Shown here: piece by piece, positions 44,561 through 56,507 of the stretch
How positions within the stretch are numbered: the first letter of the stretch is position 1
How the letters are laid out: each line of letters starts with the position of its first letter
Source of the DNA: Ceratodon purpureus
Taxonomy: Eukaryota; Streptophyta; Bryopsida; Pseudoditrichales; Ditrichaceae
Length of the DNA stretch: 64,000 nucleotides
Direction of reading: 5' to 3'
Assembly (NCBI GenBank): GCA_014871385.1
Contig: CM026424.1
Span: 3,847,131-3,911,130 of the forward strand
The notes under the pieces: generated by a model
Told to the model about the DNA's origin: nothing
Seen by the model: only the letters and a program-made list of their open reading frames with translations
Database searches by the model: none
Position numbers and translations under genes: made by a program

Positions 44561-45450
44561 GACACGAGCAACTGAGTCCGACCAACTTCAAAATTTTACC
44601 CTTCGGTGGCTTCTAATTAAACCAGGCCAGAAGGAAGAACTGACTCTTAAATTGATACTAAGTCTTTCAGACTATGTGACTTAGATGATTTTGTAGAGGA
44701 CCAGTTGTTTGTGTAAGTGAAAACCTAATTTGTTCTTCACATTCTACGGCAGTTGTAAATGTTGCGTTTCAAGATTCAGCTTCGTGTGCAACTTCTTCAC
44801 TTCCAAGTTGAAATTTAACATAACAGTCTGGTTTGAACCGTGCGATGGTGCTTGTATAGCATTAATATGTAATATTTCTCTCGTGCTTTAAGTTGGTATT
44901 CGTTTCAGGTTTCCACATGAATCTTTGTATGTAATCCAATGTTCAGCAATTGATGATTAGTTGTATCATATGACATACTCAAAGGGCCTACTTACAATTC
45001 AATTCAGTTCAACACAAATTTACGCTACAATTGGGAATTGTCTTCTTGACCGGCGGTGTTGGTTTTTATATCTGCAAACGATAGCAACGATCCACAGCGT
45101 TTGCAACGTCGTGTAAATGACGATAGATTATCCTTTGATTGTCATTTCAATTCGTGAAAGGCACTGGATTAGATTTGCCTGTTAGTAAATTTCATCTCCA
45201 TTGAAAGGTGGTGATGACAATGACCAGGAAAATATCAAATATTATGATACATGTTGGATCATGGATTGTGGCCCATACTTATGATAATGACCATTTTAAA
45301 TAATGCGAACCCATGACACAGTACTGAAATCATGGGCCGCCTTCTCGGCTCTCCAATGCCCATCATCACCACCTCCACTTTAGTCTAGCTATGTTGATTC
45401 AGAAAGTACTCTCGTAAAATCAATTGCCTCACTTGTCATCAAACAGCTTC
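44561..45450. other. Spacer between B3 genes 4 and 5
   Basis: To about 44900 it matches 41509-41830. No gene recognised beyond. Confidence 0.5.
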
Positions 45451-45626
45451 AATCACCTCAATTTAATTCAAGCTCTCACTTCCCAGAATGATGTCTTCAA
45501 CAAGTTGCAGGGTTTGTCATATCAATTGGTAGATTCAGCCGTCACTCCATCCTCCAGTGTATTGAGACGATATTGAACGTAGCATCTCATTCAGTAAACA
45601 TTGCAGGATCTCAAAGTGCTCAAGGA
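45451..45626 (+). promoter_or_regulatory. Shared B3-cluster upstream block, gene 5 (diverged)
   Basis: AATCACCTCAATTTAATTCA, AGCTCTCACTTCC and AATGATGTCTTCAACAAG keep the distal box and its spacing; the proximal part has diverged. Confidence 0.5.
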
Positions 45627-47465
45627 ATGGCACCAGGAGTTGATGCAGCTATGGCCAGTGGTGTGAAGACGCTATGGGAAACTGGGGATATGGACACAGT
45701 TCTTGCAAAACTGCAGGGTTCTGGGAGCATTTACTTTCACAAGTTGCTTGGCAGGTCACACAATTGCAAGGCAGGGCGAATTATGCAGCTGGTATGCTCT
45801 GAGCTCCAGTTAATTGCGTCCGATTATTGTGATGTTCAGGCCCTGTTTGCATACTCCGTTGATCTATTAATGCTGATTTGAGACAGAACTTAGAGCATGA
45901 TCAATTGTATGTTACAACAGTCGAACTCTCTACTTTGGAGCAGCAGCTTTAGGTGAATCTGTAACTTGTGGGCATTAGTTTGTGACATGTCATACCAGGT
46001 GATGGTGTTATCAAAAACACTGAATCTGATCTCATGCCGTTACTATTGGCTTTCTTTCAGGCAATGCCAGTGCGGTTCATAGGAGAGCATGGTGACAAAT
46101 TTGAAGAATGGGCCATCCTTCGAACTCAGTCATCTTCGAAACCTTGGAGAGTGCGGCTCAGCGTTTTCTTGAAACCTACTGGATCGCCCCAAGTCCAAGT
46201 CTACGGTGGATGGAAAAGGTTTATAGTTGAAAATGGCCTCAAGGAAGGCGATTCGTTGGTCTTCGTTTTGAATGAGGATGCGAGGTCCGAGTTTCAAGTG
46301 TACATCTTTCTGGGAACCGGGATGTTCGCTCGGAGGTCATCCTCTGCTTGTCGAGCACCGGCCAGAAATTCTTGTAATGACAGCGCCGATGGGACGAAGT
46401 TTTCAGAACAGACAGGGAAGATCTCCTATGTGGACGGAGACAAGCCCTATGCTGTTGGAAGGAACATCAGGAAAAGTGGGGATCTGTTGATTGGGAAGAA
46501 GGCAGTTCAAGAGGTATTGAAGTTGAATCTCTTCCCACAGTCGTTTGATTTATCCTTGAAATATGTTAGTGACCGGCCTTATCTCATCAACTTTTAGGCC
46601 TGCCTGGATTAGGTTTGATCCCCTGGCTTCTAAATTAACTGAGCTTGTTGCAAAGATTGTCCAGTTCATCATTTTTTCAAACTTGCATCGCTACTCAAAT
46701 GCAGAGACAGCAAAACGTGCAAGACAGACGTTCCTCTGAGGTGTTTTCAGAGGCTCTTACAGGCCGTGAACGCAAGGGTCGAGCATCCCAACATGGCACA
46801 AACTTGCAACTTCCAAGCTTCTGCCGGCGATTATATGTCCACAACCTCGGACAAGGTCACATGATAGTAAGATTATATTTTTCCGTTTCCTATGCTGAAT
46901 TATAGCTTGCAAAACACATGATCTCCATATATAACATCCTTGCTGGGTTACGGATCTTGCATTCCACTGGAATTTTGGGCCCGAAAAAACTACATGTATG
47001 TCATTTGATTGTACTACCTAGAATTCTAAATTCTGGTTTAACATGTAAATTTGTTACTAGACTTCGACCCCAGAATAAAAACATTGTTCACTGTAGGCCG
47101 CTTTCAAGATTTCTCTTCTTCCGCAAATTTCAACTCCAGCTGCCGCACCGTTGTTCTAGATATAATATGTATGAACTGTGCTTTTATGAAATATCGTGCA
47201 GGAAGTTCCTGCAAGCTTTGTGAGGACGCATGAGATGCAGTTTCAAGATGCTGTTGAACTCCAGGGCATTCATCAAGAGTCCCCGGTTCGAACTGTGACA
47301 TGCCATTGGGTAAGGAGCGGTGACCAGCAGCTCAGGCTCTATTTTAAGGGCGGATGGCGAAATTTTGCGAAGGAGAATGGCCTGATCAAAGGACAAGAGC
47401 TTCAGTTCTCGCTCACTTCTAAATCGTTCTTTGTCGTTCGAGTAGTTTGTGGAACCAGCAACTAA
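45627..47465 (+). CDS. Double B3-domain protein 5, 347 aa
   Basis: Exons 45627-45791, 46061-46513, 46705-46866, 47202-47465, all phase 0. The start is the MAPG Met; an in-frame Met at 45573 would add 18 residues not found in paralogues. N-module 1-55 (W.TGDMDTVLAKLQGSGSIYF). First B3 from 56 (FIGEHGDKFEEWAILRTQSS, KPWRVRLSV, YGGWKRFIVENGL, GDSLVFVL, VYIFLGT), tail GKKAVQE as in gene 1. Linker exon 3 with LPSFCRRL. Second B3 261-347 (EVPASFVRTHEMQF, LYFKGGWRNFAKENGL, GQELQF). Last intact member of the array. DNA binding and nuclear location are inferred from domain content. Confidence 0.87.
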
Positions 47466-48151
47466 TTACTAATTAGCCAGTTCATACGAGTGAACCCGGA
47501 GTTCAAAAACATAGTTCTGTTAAAGTTACATAGAAGACACTTACGTAGTTCTGCCTAGTCATTCCGAAGATCATATTCATGAATATATGACCATACTCAA
47601 ACTGACAAATTTTGTATCTAAATTCACAATCAGATATTAGTGTACTGTACAGGAATATCTCTTAAATCACCCGTACTACTTTTTGGTATATATTAGAAAA
47701 AACAAAAAGCATGATCCACACTGCACCGAAGTTCCAGGCCAAATCTCAAATTCTTGATAAATCTGTCGTCTACAAAATGACAACTTTCCTCGATTACACC
47801 GACAAAAACACCGCACCTCACCCTTCATGCTCCGAGCATAAATAGTAAAACCTATCTGAAGGTAGTGACAGAAATATAATTAGAACTGAAGATTGGCCTC
47901 AGAAAACCACATTCTGCGAATCAATGTCCTAATTTAATCTCATATTCGAGGAAAAACTTCCCCACGGGTGCACCATCAGGCAGCTAGACGACGGTTCCAG
48001 ACTCGTGTGGAGACATCTCAGCAACTACCACCCTGATTGTGCACCATGCGCTTCACAATGCTGCAGTACAGCCGGGTAACTATCTTGAATTGGTAACGAA
48101 TTGTTTATATACTTAGAATCGCTATTTACAGCAACGACACTTATTGAATCA
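47466..48151. other. Convergent spacer between B3 gene 5 and the peroxidase
   Basis: Contains the 3' ends of two convergent transcripts. No gene or element recognised. Confidence 0.5.
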
Positions 48152-49679
48152 TCACTGCTGGCTGCCGCTGCAAGACGGAGCGGTCGGGCAGTCCGCGGGT
48201 TTGCAGAAGTTCAGGCTCTGGGGCGCGAAGTCCGTGTTCGCCTGCGGCGTCACGGCGGTATCGATGCTGTTGCGCACCCAGCACTGCTTGCGCACCTGCC
48301 CCATGGTACCCGTCAGCACGCTAATGCGCCCCATCTTAGCCATCGACTCCTTGAACGCGGTGAAAAACGCGCTCTGATCATTTGCGAACAAGGTCACCAG
48401 ATCTTTCGTGCGTGTGTCGCTGCGGAGTACATCGTCGGAGGTGAGCACACCGCGGCCGAGCACCAGGCTCCGGAAGTAGCCATTGTCGAAGGCGGTTGTG
48501 GTGTTGGCATCGAGCGTCATTCTGCGGTCGATTCCAACTGTGTTACCATCCGTGCAGTAAGTCTCGAGCGCTTGGCCGAAAGCGGTGTCGAGGAACGGCG
48601 ACGTCGTGGTAGGACCGAATCGGTCAGCAAACGTAGAGCAGCGAGCCTGGCCAATTGTGTGACCACCTGGAAGAAAAAAAGATAAGAACAGACCATTAAA
48701 ATCATGAATTCATGGATGAGATGTATAAGTTCGAGCTTCGAACAGTTCTTGAAACAGTTGCAAATTAGTACTAGAACTACGAAGTTGAAACTTCGATTCA
48801 CCTGACAGAACCACCACGTCGGTTAGATTGAGTCCAACGTTCTGGAAATTCTGAAGGAGTCCTCCGACTTGGAGTGTACTGCCAGGCAAATTCGTCTTCG
48901 CCGCGGGTGCGAAAGAATCCAAGCCATCCCTTCGGCCGTATGCCAAATCGATGTGGGGACCTCCTGCCTATACATACAAGTATGATCAGGAATGATGGTT
49001 GATGCAACAGCAAGCAGCGTTTATACTAAGCCCATGAGGCTGAAACTGAAACCACAAGAATGGAGTTCACAAAGTTGTACTCCCGTACCTGTTCCACGGC
49101 TTCGGCTGCGGCGGCAGCGAGAATATCAGCGCAGGAGACGATGTCAGGGCACGCGGTCTCGAGCTCGGTCTTGATAGCATCGATGACGGTATACTTCCCG
49201 ACAGTGAAGTTGTTCGGGTGGTCTCGCTCGGCGAGGTTCACAATGGTGGATTTCAGCAGGAGCGACGCATCACAACCATTCACGAAGCAGTCGTGGAAGA
49301 ACAAGCGGAGCAGCTGCGCGGGGGTGAGGGAGTCCGCGGCGATAGCTGCGGCCACCTGACGCTTCACGATATCTGGAAATGTAGGGCACGTCTTGGCGTA
49401 GAAGTCGTAGTTTAGTGGCCCTTCCCCGTAGACATCGTTACCCGTAGGACGGGAAGAAGACACAGGGCTGGGAGCTGGAGCTGCTTTCGGCGACGCTGGC
49501 AGTGGCGCTGGCGATCCCAATGGCGGTTGGGGAGCTGCTGTGGGTGAGCCTGCTGCGAGCAAATTGCGCCGCGCCCCAGCAGTGCTGAATGGACATCCAT
49601 CAGCAGATGCGAGCTCTGGAAGCGATGTCAAGGCTAACAAGCCATAAATCACACCGAAGACCAGCAACGTATTCTTCAT
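48152..49679 (-). CDS. Class III (secretory) peroxidase with Pro-rich N-terminal extension, 423 aa
   Basis: Minus-strand exons 49679-49089, 48967-48802 and 48666-48152. A signal peptide (about 1-26, LLVFGVIYGLLAL) is followed by an unusual 55-residue Ala/Pro-rich stretch (SPTAAPQPPLGSPAPLPASP) before the peroxidase domain starts at about 89 (LNYDFYAKTCP). Catalytic distal Arg125, Phe128 and His129 (RLFFHDCF) and the proximal haem-binding His255 (LSGGHTIGQARC) are present, as are the paired Cys of the fold (CDASLLL, CPDIVSCADI). Family members oxidise phenolics with hydrogen peroxide in the cell wall or apoplast. The usual length is about 320-350, so this one is long. The start fits the signal peptide; an upstream in-frame Met at 49772 would bury it. 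A C-terminal Cys-rich tail (FCKPADCPTAPSCSG) is extra too. Confidence 0.93.
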
Positions 49680-50636
49680 TTCTGATGAAACTTGCAGTTG
49701 ACACAACAGAATTCCGAGTAGTTTCAAATCTGCATCTCCGAAACACAACAATGGTAAGCTCGACACCAACAACTAAAAGAATCATCTGGAGAACGAGCTC
49801 GAACTAACTTGATGGACCGTCCATGATATACAACTGTGCGAATAAGTACTACATCAGCTCTGAAGTGTACATGCCTCAAGTGTGTAACTCAAGTACAAAT
49901 TGATGAACGTTAAACTGTGAAAGACTTGCACGGAGTCACGAAGCGCTGACCTTGCAAAACCTGGAAGTGGTCTTGACTTAGGAAGTCAGCTCGTATGGTT
50001 CAAGAGATGTAAGGACTCGTAGAGATATAAGTGTTAGAAGTCAATCAGGCAATTGATGTCACTCTCAAAGCTCTCCCTGCAAACAACTCAAAATGGTCCG
50101 GGATGTTAGTAAAACAAGTAGTGCAGACGGTGAGTGCCTTGAGAGGACATGGAATTGTGAAATGCCCGAGAATGAACTATATACTCGTGTGCGGACTCTC
50201 GAAAAATTACAGAAAACTTTGTTGTCGGTGTGTAGGTCACTGACTCCGCAAGCTAGCGCCTCCTTAGCATCCGCGCACATGGCAATCTTTCTAATTGATT
50301 AAAATAAGTCCACGAGACAAATGTCCGTTAGGTGACAACCCATTTGCAGGATGGCACGTTTCTGGCTTTACAATAAAATAATTTCAGTAAGTGCCTGGAC
50401 TCAGGCCCTATATGTGTGCGCGCCCAGATGTGAACTCCAAGGCGTTCAATCTCGTGATTCATCATCAGATTCACGCCTTCGCACCTCCAGCTACCTGCCC
50501 ATAGTCCAATTCACTCCTCCACGGTGTGTGTGCTCGACCCTCAGTGCCTTGGTTGAATTTTCGATCGTAGTGATCCTCTCCAATTCGGGTCTAGGGGCGC
50601 ATTACCTGATCAAATCCTTGTGCTTCACGAATCACA
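49680..50636. other. Divergent intergenic region, peroxidase and phytocyanin
   Basis: About 950 bp separate two genes read away from each other, both encoding apoplastic redox proteins. It must contain both promoters. No extra gene recognised. Confidence 0.5.
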
Positions 50637-51273
50637 ATGGCACGGATGGTGCAAGGGTTGGTTTTGGTGATGGCTTTGGCCACATTGCTGGACGTGACCT
50701 TCGCTGTGGAGCACGTCGTGGGTGGTGGTGTGCAAAAGTGGACATTTCTTCATGCGAACGATGCATCCACCTTGTACAACGACTGGGCGGCGAACCAGAC
50801 GTTCAAAACCGGCGACACTCTCTGTAGGTCACCATTAACCAAGTTGCTTGATATTTTCCAATGCTTAGAGATGTATCGTGATTTATCTTCTCACCTGTGT
50901 TGGCTTTACTGATATTGCAGTATTTGAGTATGACAATGCGACTCACAGCGTGCTGCAAGTGGTGCAAGCCGATTACAATACGTGCAACCTGAGGACGCCA
51001 ATCGACAAGTGGATGACTGGGAGTGACTCTGTCTTCTTGTCTAACGCCGGGACTTTCTACTTCGTGTGCGGTACTCCCTTTCACTGCGAACAAGGCATGA
51101 AAGTGGCCATCACCGCCACTGGAGCCACCGTTGCTGCCCCTCCACCTCCTCCTGCTGCTATTGCTCCTTCTCCAACAAGTCCGAGTCACTCCCACGCTGC
51201 ACCTGGTGTGACCTTCTCTTTCACCTTATCAGTACTCCTCACCACTTCTCTTGCTGCCTTGGTCTGGTCATAG
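50637..51273 (+). CDS. GPI-anchored phytocyanin (uclacyanin-like), 179 aa
   Basis: Exons 50637-50823 and 50921-51273, phase 1 junction. A signal peptide (1-23, GLVLVMALATLLDVTFA) precedes a cupredoxin domain (VVGGGVQKWTF, GDTLLFEYDNATHSVLQV). The copper ligands are complete: His71, Cys112, His117 and Met122 (YFVCGTPFHCEQGMKV); Met in the fourth place is the uclacyanin type, unlike stellacyanins (Gln) or early nodulin-like proteins (ligands lost). A Pro/Ala/Ser stretch and a C-terminal hydrophobic run (FSFTLSVLLTTSLAALVW) indicate a GPI anchor at the plasma membrane. Copper-based electron transfer in the apoplast is inferred; substrates are unknown. Confidence 0.92.
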
Positions 51274-53341
51274 GACTTTTTCAATCCTCAGTTATCCGAA
51301 GAGCAAGCTTCCTTCGTCTTAACACATAATTTATTGCGGTTATCACCGCATGAATGCAACAACGATGTCTTGCATCTAGCAGACCTCTAGCTTCTGTGTA
51401 TAGCTGAAATTATAGCGAGATTAATTTCAGCGGCATACTTGTAGCACGTAGCGGGTGGGTAGTGATATTAGAGGTGGCCTTGGCAATGATGGTTTCAAGA
51501 TTCCCATATGGTTGAAACTTGCAGCTTACGTCATTTGATCGTTTATTCTTTGTGACAAAGCCAATTTAGCAATTTGTGCAACAAAGCCATGGAAGAGCAG
51601 TGCACGCACTCATTTATAACATAATTTTTTCCAACTCCGGCTCTTCCAACGTTTCGTTTACTGTTGCAATATTCTGTCCGAGCGAAATATGTGGCCTTGC
51701 CAATTACCATGTATCGTATACAGAATGGCATTGGCTGAAAATCGTATTCTGTTGATCTTTTTAGTTACCTGACAAGCACTCGTTCCCTTGCATTGCTTCG
51801 CCTGCATTGAACTACCGAAACTGGGTTTCTTATCAGAAGGCTGGAGGATTGGGCGATCACTATTCCTGTCGAACATTTTGAAAAGTAAATATGTTGTCCT
51901 GCTCCTCCACCTAGATTGTAAAAATCAGATTGTCAACAACCCAAGAATAAGCACGTATGAAGAGCAGGAGTGACATTCTTGTTAGCTGTACGTATTTTGC
52001 CATATTTCGAGGTTCTCCATGTCCAGAGTGCGTCTATCTGATGAAAATTCCTCAGAATGGACGCAATATTTCACGAAATAGAAAAAATTGATCAGAACTC
52101 CAGTTCTCCAGTCCTCCAGATTCGTTGCTGGATCCAGGATGGTATAATGCCAACCCTGGATGTGGTGCTGGCTTGCCTCCCATGCTTGAGTTCATGTCAG
52201 TCTCCGCTCCAAGACCATGGACCCTCGATGGGCAGATTGGTGTTGTCGATTCTACCCAAATTGATTATTATTGGCTGACCAGCTTTGCCGCGCGCCCCAT
52301 GCATCCAGCCTCATCGAACCTAGGAATGTTTTGTTTGGATGTACAGATCGGCTGATGCGAGCGTGACGAGAATGATATCATTCCGAGCTCTTGAACCAGT
52401 CCGGCCAACTAAGGTGAAGGCTTTTGAAACTTAGAAATGACCCACGAATGATCTCTTGAATCTTCGGTGGCCATTGCCAAATTGGACTCAGCTGTTACCC
52501 AATCCTTGTCGGCTGGAGAAAAATTAGCAAGAAAGTTAACAGAGAGCTGCAAGCACAGTGACACACCGAGAACCACAACGCCGTGCATTCAGGCGTGACC
52601 ACCCTTCCTTTAATCAGTGAAAGCTATCCAGGAATAGGTCAATGGTTTTAATACGTGGTGTCAATGATTTGAAGGCCATGGATTCGTTTAGCTAGCTTGC
52701 TGCACTGCACGAAGACCGTAGACCATCCGAATGCAATCACAAATTCACAATGATCCTAAATGTAGCCCAAGCCATGTGACAGACAGGCTCGTTCTGCAGA
52801 GGACCAAATTTGTCTTCCCAGTTGGTTACAGCTTACGTCGATGCACGAGCTAGTTCGGTCACCGCGTGAACTTGTGAACTGTTCGGTCAGTGTTGAACCT
52901 TTCCAGCTTCGGTGACCTACCTCGCGCGAATCATTTGCTTTTCCAAACGATCAGGGCCAACGTACTCCGACGTTATTCCTCACCTTTGGTTTTAATCGCT
53001 CTTTAAGATTCCAAAGAAATCAGGATGGCCATACATGGTTGGTTAAAATTCAGATTAAGGATAGCTCGAAACACTTTAACTTTTCCTCATTCCCTTCTCT
53101 CGATGCAATCAAGTTGGAACTGAAACTGTTAAATATATTGCACTAGGAATGAGAAACTAGTACACTTTCTTCAAGCAAATTATTCATGAACAACTGTTCG
53201 CAATACTGTACGAGGAAGATAGATTGGAAAGATTAGTGGCAACCTCAATTAAATTTTGAATTTTTATGTACGAGATTGCCATCGTATATATTACTTGTGT
53301 ACAAAATTATCAAAATCTCAACCCACTACTGTTACATGACT
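51274..53341. other. No supportable gene
   Basis: Moderate-to-low GC. Overlapping frames at 52057-52355 have protein-like wording (WYNANPGCGAGLPPMLEF) but no known domain, and may be a decayed gene. Nothing else stands out. Confidence 0.4.
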
Positions 53342-53373
53342 GTGCATATGGGCCCTCAACAGCCCATATGCAC
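53342..53373. repeat. Perfect 12-bp stem, 8-base loop
   Basis: GTGCATATGGGC, loop CCTCAACA, GCCCATATGCAC. The stem is perfect but ends abruptly on both sides and no U-run follows, so it is neither an obvious terminator nor long enough for a microRNA precursor. Confidence 0.9.
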
Positions 53374-55291
53374 CATGCAAACATGTCCTTCGCCGCCATA
53401 ATTCACAGGGCTTGGCCAGCATGTTGTTCCCGGTCCCTTGGCACTGAAGAATAGTTCAATTGATTCAAAAAAATTAAACAATTCACTGGGCTCACTGGGT
53501 GAGGTTTTATTTGGCACTTGTGGTGCGATCTGCATGATATTTACAACGCCGATAACTAAAGTAAATTGAAATTTCTCATGTAGAATCGGATGATCTGTCT
53601 ACGTACTTACATATAGCATAATTCTCTTTTATTGTTTAAGTAGAAACGTAAAAACATTGTTGCTGAATTGATGATAAATCGAAAATGCAAACGCACAGAG
53701 TGACAAGCCCAAAAATGACACATTGACACACTATTTTATTTTATTTTATTCTTTGGCACGCAGTGAAAACAATTTCATTACAAAGAGTAAAAATACAACA
53801 CACGTCTGCGGAAAATGGCGGCCTGGAGAAGGGTCAGCCAGTAAGTGGTTAGCACAGTTAATTGGTAATATCGAGCTTATCAAGGGGAAAAAAACCGAGA
53901 GCTCACACATATTTTAGAAATCACCCTGCTTAAATAATCAATACTATGCAAGAAGCGTTTGATTCAATGTGCTCTGGTTACCTCTGAATATAGGAATTCC
54001 TTTTCAAGATATTTATGTAGAAGTAGGAGGAGCAAGCCACTGTTTGCCACTAGATGGACAATGGAAGGGGAAACTAATTCCAAATGGGCAACCCCATAAA
54101 TTTGTGAAGTGGGCACGTGATAATTTAAACCTTTGTTCGCTGATTACATGACATTTTGTTTTACTCATATCTCTATCCAACATCTGGTAGAGGCTAAAAG
54201 GAAAATTAAATATAATGCATGACAACTTCCTCCTTAAGTTAATCCGTGTCCCCAAATGGCTGTAAATAAGTTAGGTCCAACTCTAATTTGATACTTGTAT
54301 AACTTCCCCGACTCTGTCAACCACGACCTAGATTAAGAACTTGATTTGATCTTCTCAATGCACACTGTCACTGTAATCATAAAGAAAATTTAAATGTAAT
54401 AATGGGTGTAATTCTTGGTTACCATATAAGCTACAGTCGGTGTTTCCATATGCACAACAGTTCACGACGTTACCATATACGATGATCTTATCAATTCTTA
54501 ACGCAAAATGGGCAACATTCACAACAGTCCCGCCTCTTCAACAAGGTCCGGAAAATGTCTAGATCTGCAAGTTGATCACTAATTCTGGTCCCTCATGAAA
54601 GAAGGAACCATCAAGGTGGCACCAGGTCCTGCTCCTGTCGTATCGCTTGACGGTAATATAAGCTATGGATCTAGTCATGTCCAGAGTGAATGATCAGATC
54701 ACAATTAGCGAAAGATGTGAATTGTCACAGTCTGCTTGTTGTATTCACTGTTCCATAATGTACATTAAACCAACGTGATTCAGTACTGCCCTCTGAAATG
54801 GAATTTCACTGTTTCACAAACTAGGTTGTTACTTGAAAATAGTCATGTAAATTGACCTGTCCAGGCAAGAAATATAAATTAATATTAAGCATGTCATGAT
54901 CAGTGCCCAGCTTCCATGCAAGGTCTGTGGCATGAAGTGGTCACGGCCTACTTCAGACTGCCGGAAGCGGCACAGCAATACAAATGTTGCAGCATCATTG
55001 TCTTTCCTAGTACCACATGTTTGCCGCTGGGCTACTCAGACTACAGTTACCAGTAACACCATAGCAGGTTCGCCACCTGGCGAATGAATATTTATTTATT
55101 TTGAAAAAATAAGGTTCACCTCTCAAGAAATGAATTTCTCGGTTTTTTGTTTTCTAGTAAAAAATCAGTAAAAATGACCTTAAATAGTTTAGAAATAACA
55201 AAATATTGTAAAATTTAATTTCTACTATTTTTGTTTCTAGATCTCTTTGTAATTTTTTAATTTTTACTTTTTTTTAATTTTATAATTACTT
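53374..55291. other. AT-rich DNA, no supportable gene
   Basis: Short frames only (for example 53723-53917 and 54896-55087), none with a domain that I recognise. Confidence 0.4.
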
Positions 55292-55495
55292 TTGGACGAA
55301 CTTGCTATGGTACTCCAGTATGTATATATTCTTATAGCGTGGCTACAAGAATTCTTCTGGAGTCTAAGAGAGAGATTGCACCCAAATCCAGTACTTAGAA
55401 GATTGGATACATGTTTTAACAAGTTAGTAGAGGCTGTAGAGCTTATCAATTGCACTAGTAGGATTTTTGCACTAGTAGGATTTTTGCACTATTGA
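55292..55495 (+). pseudogene. Possible helical-bundle (MLKL/PUB N-terminal type) fragment
   Basis: The frame reads EFFWSLRERLHPNPVLRRLD then LVEAVELINCTSRIF. The pattern L..L...L.P...L..L...L..A.ELI..C is seen in N-terminal four-helix bundles of plant PUB-ARM and MLKL-type proteins. The match is by impression only, the frame is short, and no partner domain is nearby. Treat as a gene fragment. Confidence 0.25.
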
Positions 55496-55699
55496 TTTGA
55501 TGGTTACCATTTAATAACATTCAAAAAAAAAATTAAATATAACTTAAGTGATAGTCACTTCTTGATTGGTTGATGTTTTGCAAAATTTCATATATTAGAA
55601 TTATTCATAAAGTCACTTTGAGTTTTTGGAACTTGTACCATGAATTTGGTTTAATTGTATCATTATTTTTAATTCCAAATAGTTAAGAGGCATGGAAGA

Positions 55700-55860
55700 T
55701 TTTAGTGGTCTCTAGATCCTTTGTGCATGAGTGGCTACTAAGCACATTGTTAGAGGTGAGCATGCCGTGGTCGAGTACTAGGCTCCGAAAGTAGTTATTG
55801 TCAAAGACGGTTGTGGTGTTGGGGTCGAGCAAATTTTGCAATCAATTCCATCTTCAAAAA
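55700..55860 (-). pseudogene. Fragment of a class III peroxidase gene
   Basis: Plus-strand words GAGGTGAGCATGCCGTGGTC, AGGCTCCGAAAGTAG and GACGGTTGTGGTGTTGGGGTCGAG match the third exon of the peroxidase at about 48400-48540 (GAGGTGAGCACACCGCGGCC, AGGCTCCGGAAGTAG, GGCGGTTGTGGTGTTGGCATCGAG), same orientation. On the minus strand it encodes a remnant of LDANTTTAFDNGYFRSLVLG. Both sides break off into AT-rich DNA. Confidence 0.85.
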
Positions 55861-56507
55861 GTAGTTTTTCTTGAGTTTAGAGACCACTGAGCTCTTATAC
55901 ACCCAATGTACATATACCATCAAGCTTTTCCATGTGTATATACTATTTACAATGAGCATAAGATTACATTTACTCAAAACTCATGGTATCTAAGTAAAAT
56001 ATCGGATGCCTTTACTAATAAATCTATCAGAACTAAAATTTAGACCTCAAAAAAGATATTTTTTGCAAAAACATGGAGCTATTTCATCAAATGATTCTTT
56101 TCATTAGAATATTTTATTTTATATTTTTATTATAAAACACCAAATTTTACTAAAGAGTTTAATATCATTTTTTTTTTTTTCAAGTCCAAAGTTTAACAAA
56201 GTAATTATCAAAGTTCTAAATCCAAATTGAGAGTGCATTTTTCATACATACAAGAGAAATAAAAGAATACTTCATTGTTAATATCAACAAACATCAATCT
56301 TTTGCTACAATTATGGTTTAAAGTTATAATTTAATTATTCAGGACATAATGATCTAATGATAATCTAATTTAAAAATCATTAGTAGTCTATCATATTTCA
56401 TCTTTTTGAATTAAATATGAAATGTAAAAAAAATTAAAAGACATCTACAATGATACTATAATACGGTTGTCCCAAGACCCCTCAAACCGTCCTAGCAGCG
56501 CCACGTA
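55861..56507. other. AT-rich DNA, nothing recognised
   Basis: Low GC with A and T runs; no frame or element identified. Confidence 0.5.

Noticed and set aside
45573-45626. Upstream in-frame Met for B3 gene 5
   Set aside because: All five genes start at MxPG; the added 18 residues have no counterpart in the others.
48101-48685. A 194-codon plus-strand frame across the peroxidase gene
   Set aside because: It lies antisense to exon 3 of the peroxidase and is a by-product of that exon's GC-rich codon use; no domain and no splice context.
52057-52355. Overlapping frames with protein-like wording as a gene
   Set aside because: No domain, no splice support and two competing frames; kept only as a note in the spacer entry.
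53342-53373. A microRNA precursor
   Set aside because: The stem is only 12 bp and does not extend; plant precursors need a far longer duplex.
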